NCBI RefSeq assembly: GCF_963675165.1
Contig: NC_087385.1
Location: 4,636,412-4,700,411 of the forward strand
DNA from: Halichondria panicea
Taxonomy: Eukaryota > Porifera > Demospongiae > Suberitida > Halichondriidae
DNA length: 64,000 nucleotides
Reading direction: 5' to 3'
Shown: piece after piece, positions 59,601 to 64,000 of the stretch
Layout: every line of letters begins with the position of its first letter
Position numbering within the stretch: the first letter of the stretch is position 1
Translations under genes and position numbers: made by a program
Notes under the pieces: generated by a model
The model's input: the letters and a program-made list of their open reading frames with translations, nothing else
What the model was told of the DNA's origin: nothing
Databases searched by the model: none

Positions 59601-60307
59601 AAACGCTGCCATTAATGGAAAATTTGCCTACCTGCACACTATTGTATTGCTATGTAACTTAATTACCCTACTAACCCACACACTCACAGGGTGAGCTGAC
59701 CATCACAGCAGATATGGAGGCCCTTCAGAACTCCCTCTACCTTGACAAAGTGCCAGATTCTTGGTCGAAACGAGCCTATCCATCCCTTGCTGGTCTCACC
59801 GTCTGGTTTGCTGACTTGCTAATTCGAATCCGTGAGCTTGAGAGCTGGGTATCTGACTTCAACATGCCTGCTTGCATCTGGCTGGCTGGATTCTTCAACC
59901 CTCAGTCCTTCCTCACCGCTATTATGCAGTCTATGGCCCGTAAGAACGAATGGCCACTCGACAAGATGTGTCTGCAATGTGATGTCTCCAAGAAAAATCG
60001 AGAAGACTTCACTAGCCCACCGAGAGAAGGAGCTTATGTACATGGACTATTCATGGAAGGTGCTCGTTGGGACATACAGACTGGGCTTATACAAGAGGCT
60101 CGATTGAAGGAGCTGGCTCCACCCATGCCTGTGATCTTCATCAAGGCCATCCCAGTGGATAAGCAAGACACCAAGAACGTGTACGAGTGCCCAGTGTACA
60201 AGACGCAGACACGTGGACCTACCTATGTGTGGACCTTCAACCTCAAGACCAAGGAGAAGTCTTCCAAATGGATCATCGCTGGTGTGGCTCTCCTGCTACA
60301 GGCATAA
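38605..60307 (+). CDS. DNAH9/11/17: Axonemal outer-arm dynein heavy chain, beta class (DNAH9/11/17-like)
   Basis: Motor subunit of the outer dynein arm that drives ciliary beating. I trace 63 exons from 38605-38685 to 59690-60307, totalling about 4,469 codons in frame, the length usual for this class. The N-terminal tail ([25 protein letters not shown]) runs to about residue 1,780. P-loops follow in order: AAA1 [12 protein letters not shown] (exon 47051-47321, about residue 1854), AAA2 GNAGTGKS (about 48477, residue 2135), AAA3 GNAGCGKT (about 50130, residue 2463), AAA4 GVGGSGKQ (about 51826, residue 2809). AAA1 has [11 protein letters not shown] and [16 protein letters not shown]. The coiled-coil stalk with microtubule-binding tip is encoded at 53839-55109 ([20 protein letters not shown] in the returning helix). 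The C-terminus, [20 protein letters not shown] then LLLQA, is diagnostic of the DNAH9/11/17 group. Two mobile elements sit in introns. No break is seen. Confidence 0.95.
52096..52855. mobile_element. About 760 bp inverted-repeat element in a dynein intron
   Basis: CTAGTGGGGTTTAACTGTCATAAA at the left is matched in inverse by TTTATGACAGTAAACCCCTCTACAC at the right. It lies in the unusually long intron between the AAA4 exon (ending 51934) and the exon at 52896. Borders are approximate; no target duplication is clear and no ORF is recognised. Confidence 0.6.
56729..57232. mobile_element. 504 bp MITE with 9-bp target duplication (Mutator-like) in a dynein intron
   Basis: ATAGATAGAAGAGAAAGGGATTGGCAACGG at the left is matched at one mismatch by the inverse of CCGTTGCCAATCCCTTTCTCTTCAATCTAT at the right. 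GATTAAACC is duplicated at 56720-56728 and 57233-57241. A 9-base duplication is typical of Mutator-like elements. CGTGTTTCGCC and GGCGAAACACG pair further inside. Confidence 0.88.
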
Positions 60308-60498
60308 TAAGACTAAACTATAGCTTGTATGTACTGCCATTATTATACTGGCTTGAACTTATAGAATAGAAGCAAACTGTTGCCATGGAGATAGATTTAT
60401 TATGTTATCAACAAAATGTTGTCATAGTAACATTGTTTATAATCATGAGTTTAAAATGCCACAAATATTGTGTCGACATAAATGCATGTTTAACTCAA
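60308..60498. other. Tail-to-tail spacer between dynein and TBCC
   Basis: Only 191 bp separate the two stop codons, so the 3' UTRs probably overlap or abut. No clear AATAAA was found on the plus strand. Confidence 0.5.
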
Positions 60499-62341
<1,843 letters not shown>

Positions 62342-62792
62342 CTGTACTGTATAGATATTTTATAGTCTCTTAGAAAGTGGCTGATTTGGTAAGGATCGTG
62401 GAAGCAAAAAAGCTTACGATAGGAGGAGGAGGAGGAACCCCTTGACACGCCCACCTTTAGATCATGCATAAATTTTAATATTGATCAACAAGATATTCAT
62501 TCTTCTCTAGCTAGCTCTGTTGGATAATACAATCTAGGTGAGTTAAAACATACAATCTCAGTTGGTGTTTTAGTACATTGTACATGAAGTGTCTAGCTAG
62601 AGTGACTAGATCTACATCATGTAGATAATAAATAAAATACTTTCTCATGCCACATGTACTGTATAGTGGATTTGAGAGTTTATTAGACACTGCACTATAC
62701 AGGATCTAGATCTAGCATATATTTTACTGTTGAGTACACCTGTGGACTTGATTGCTATTCCTCTCACCTCTCCCCAGCTAGTCCAGTCGGCC
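62342..62792. promoter_or_regulatory. Head-to-head region between TBCC and a membrane kinase gene, with a 5' UTR intron
   Basis: 451 bp separate the two start codons. A probable 5' UTR intron of the plus-strand gene runs from the donor at 62538 (AATCTAG|GTGAGT) to the acceptor at 62776 (CTCCCCAG), leaving 16 bases before the ATG at 62793. A GGAGGAGGAGGAGG stretch lies near 62,422. No TATA box is obvious. Confidence 0.45.
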
Positions 62793-64000
62793 ATGGATAC
62801 CAACACACTGACAAACCAGATGAGGACGGAGGTGACCATGTACTCAATCATAGTGGGTCTCTCCATCTTGGTGTTGTGCGTGGCACCCTGTGTACTGTTT
62901 GCCCTCCTTTCAAAATGCTTCCAGAGCCAGTCACCCAGGAGAAGGGTGAGCATCTTACTCTAGCATCTAATAAGTAGTTCAAATTCACCGTGGGTAGGTC
63001 TATATATAAATAATTACAACCTTTTAAGCCTGCTGCACTTGAGATATAATTATAATGCCGTTGTATCGTGTGTCACCTGCAGTCTAGTACTCTGCGTAGT
63101 GTGCTCTCTGCTGGTATGAAGCTACTGGAGGCGGCGAAAGAACCTCCGCCTCTGGACTCGATTGGCTACGGACAGTTTGGTCCCATGCAAATGTCTATCA
63201 GTCAGCTTGACTGCATTGAGAGAATTAGTAAGTTGTTCCCTATGATTGTAGGTACACGGTATTATAGGAATGTTCATTTGATTAAGTGAGAGGCATATCC
63301 AGTGCATACTGGAGAGGGGGAGAGTCAGTGATTTGTTATGGCATGTGTACATGCAGGTGTGCCGTGTGCGTGTGTCAGATATCCACGGCTATGGCCTGCA
63401 GTCATTCATTATTTAGGAAGCTAAAGTGTTTGTTGTGGTACTTAGACATGGATGTGAGGTCAAAGATATTAAACTTCCTCAACTGAATATTCCTCACACC
63501 TCAGTGCCTATGTACACACCGCATAGAATATGGCTGTGTTTTCTGTAACATGACCCTCGTGTTGACATACCCCCCCCCCCACACACACACACGTACAGTT
63601 AGTGTCAAGTCCAAGCTCCCGTGTGTGACCATGTGGAAGGCATATGCACCAGTTGTCATGTTCGATAATGACCTCTCTGAAAAGAGGCTGGTCGCCATTA
63701 AGAAAATCAGCGAAACATCCTCTTCAGGTAGGGTAGTGCACATCCATAACGGTCATTGACGTCACTTTGTTAAACTAAACTGTAGTTTTGTATGTAGCAG
63801 TAACCTTTGTCACCCCCCACCACCCTTCACAGATGTACACGGTGTGAGCCATAGCAACTGTCTGAAGAGTGAGCTGCAGATGCTCTCTCACATACCCCCT
63901 CACTACCACTTGCTGAACCTGCTGGGAGTATGTCTCAACAACAGTACGTTGGTTGTCATTGCTACGGCCTATGTCCAGATAGCTTAGGTTTAGGTTACCA
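62793..64000 (+). CDS. Membrane-anchored protein kinase, N-lobe only (cut by window end)
   Basis: Exons 62793-62945, 63083-63237, 63599-63727 and 63833-about 63943 (donor GTACGT) stay in frame; the rest lies beyond the window. About 16 residues (MDTNTLTNQMRTEVTM) precede one transmembrane segment (YSIIVGLSILVLCVAPCVLF), then a basic SPRRR stop-transfer and a juxtamembrane region. The kinase N-lobe follows: VAIKK with the ATP-binding lysine, a helix with Glu in KSELQML, and HIPPHYHLLNLLGVCL, a pattern typical of receptor tyrosine kinases and related TKL kinases. The expected glycine-rich loop is replaced by ISVSVKSKLPCVTMWKAYA with no glycine. The start is chosen because a 5' UTR intron acceptor lies just upstream; if that is wrong there may be an ectodomain encoded elsewhere. 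Confidence 0.6.

Overview
This is a eukaryotic, almost certainly animal, window. Genes have many short exons and short GT-AG introns (often 50-300 bp). The DNA is AT-rich and loaded with small inverted-repeat elements, and the proteins are metazoan families: dispanin/CD225, TPP2, DP transcription factor, outer-arm dynein heavy chain and TBCC. Gene density and intron size fit an early-branching invertebrate; a marine sponge is my best guess, but it is inference only.

Layout. (1) 1-21,740 is a plus-strand tandem array of small two-transmembrane CD225/dispanin (IFITM-like) genes in two subfamilies. 'A' genes start with an MES.. exon; 'B' genes start with an MER.. exon. Four A copies (907, 7072, 12973, 15009) and one B copy (18400) have complete frames. 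A sixth A copy (20822) is open only if its first mini-intron is retained. The rest are truncated, inverted, frameshifted or exon-poor. The array is cut by TA-flanked MITEs, a 2.4 kb nested foldback element and a 0.75 kb minisatellite. It has undergone segmental duplication (about 5155-6740 against 8855-12380) and runs off the left edge. (2) 21,878-26,081, minus strand: the protease half of tripeptidyl peptidase II, 12 exons with all catalytic residues. The C-terminal half is not visible where it should follow. (3) 26,635-29,769, plus: a DP (TFDP) dimerisation partner of E2F, head-to-head with TPP2. (4) 30,245-36,256, plus: a 1,654-residue protein with repeated, degenerate NDP-kinase-like modules, possibly DNAAF8-like. 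(5) 38,605-60,307, plus: a complete outer-arm beta-class axonemal dynein heavy chain of 63 exons and about 4,469 residues. (6) 60,499-62,341, minus: tubulin folding cofactor C, tail-to-tail with the dynein. (7) 62,793-right edge, plus: a membrane-anchored kinase with almost no ectodomain, cut by the window.

Themes. The dynein, TBCC and perhaps the NDK-like protein form a microtubule/cilium neighbourhood. TPP2/TFDP and TBCC/kinase are two head-to-head pairs sharing short upstream regions. The dispanin array is the fast-evolving part: repeated promoters, interchangeable phase-compatible exons, and pseudogenes that share deletions. Exon models were assembled by eye from splice signals and frame. 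Total coding lengths for TPP2 (partial), TFDP, the NDK-like gene, the dynein and TBCC are all multiples of three, which supports them.
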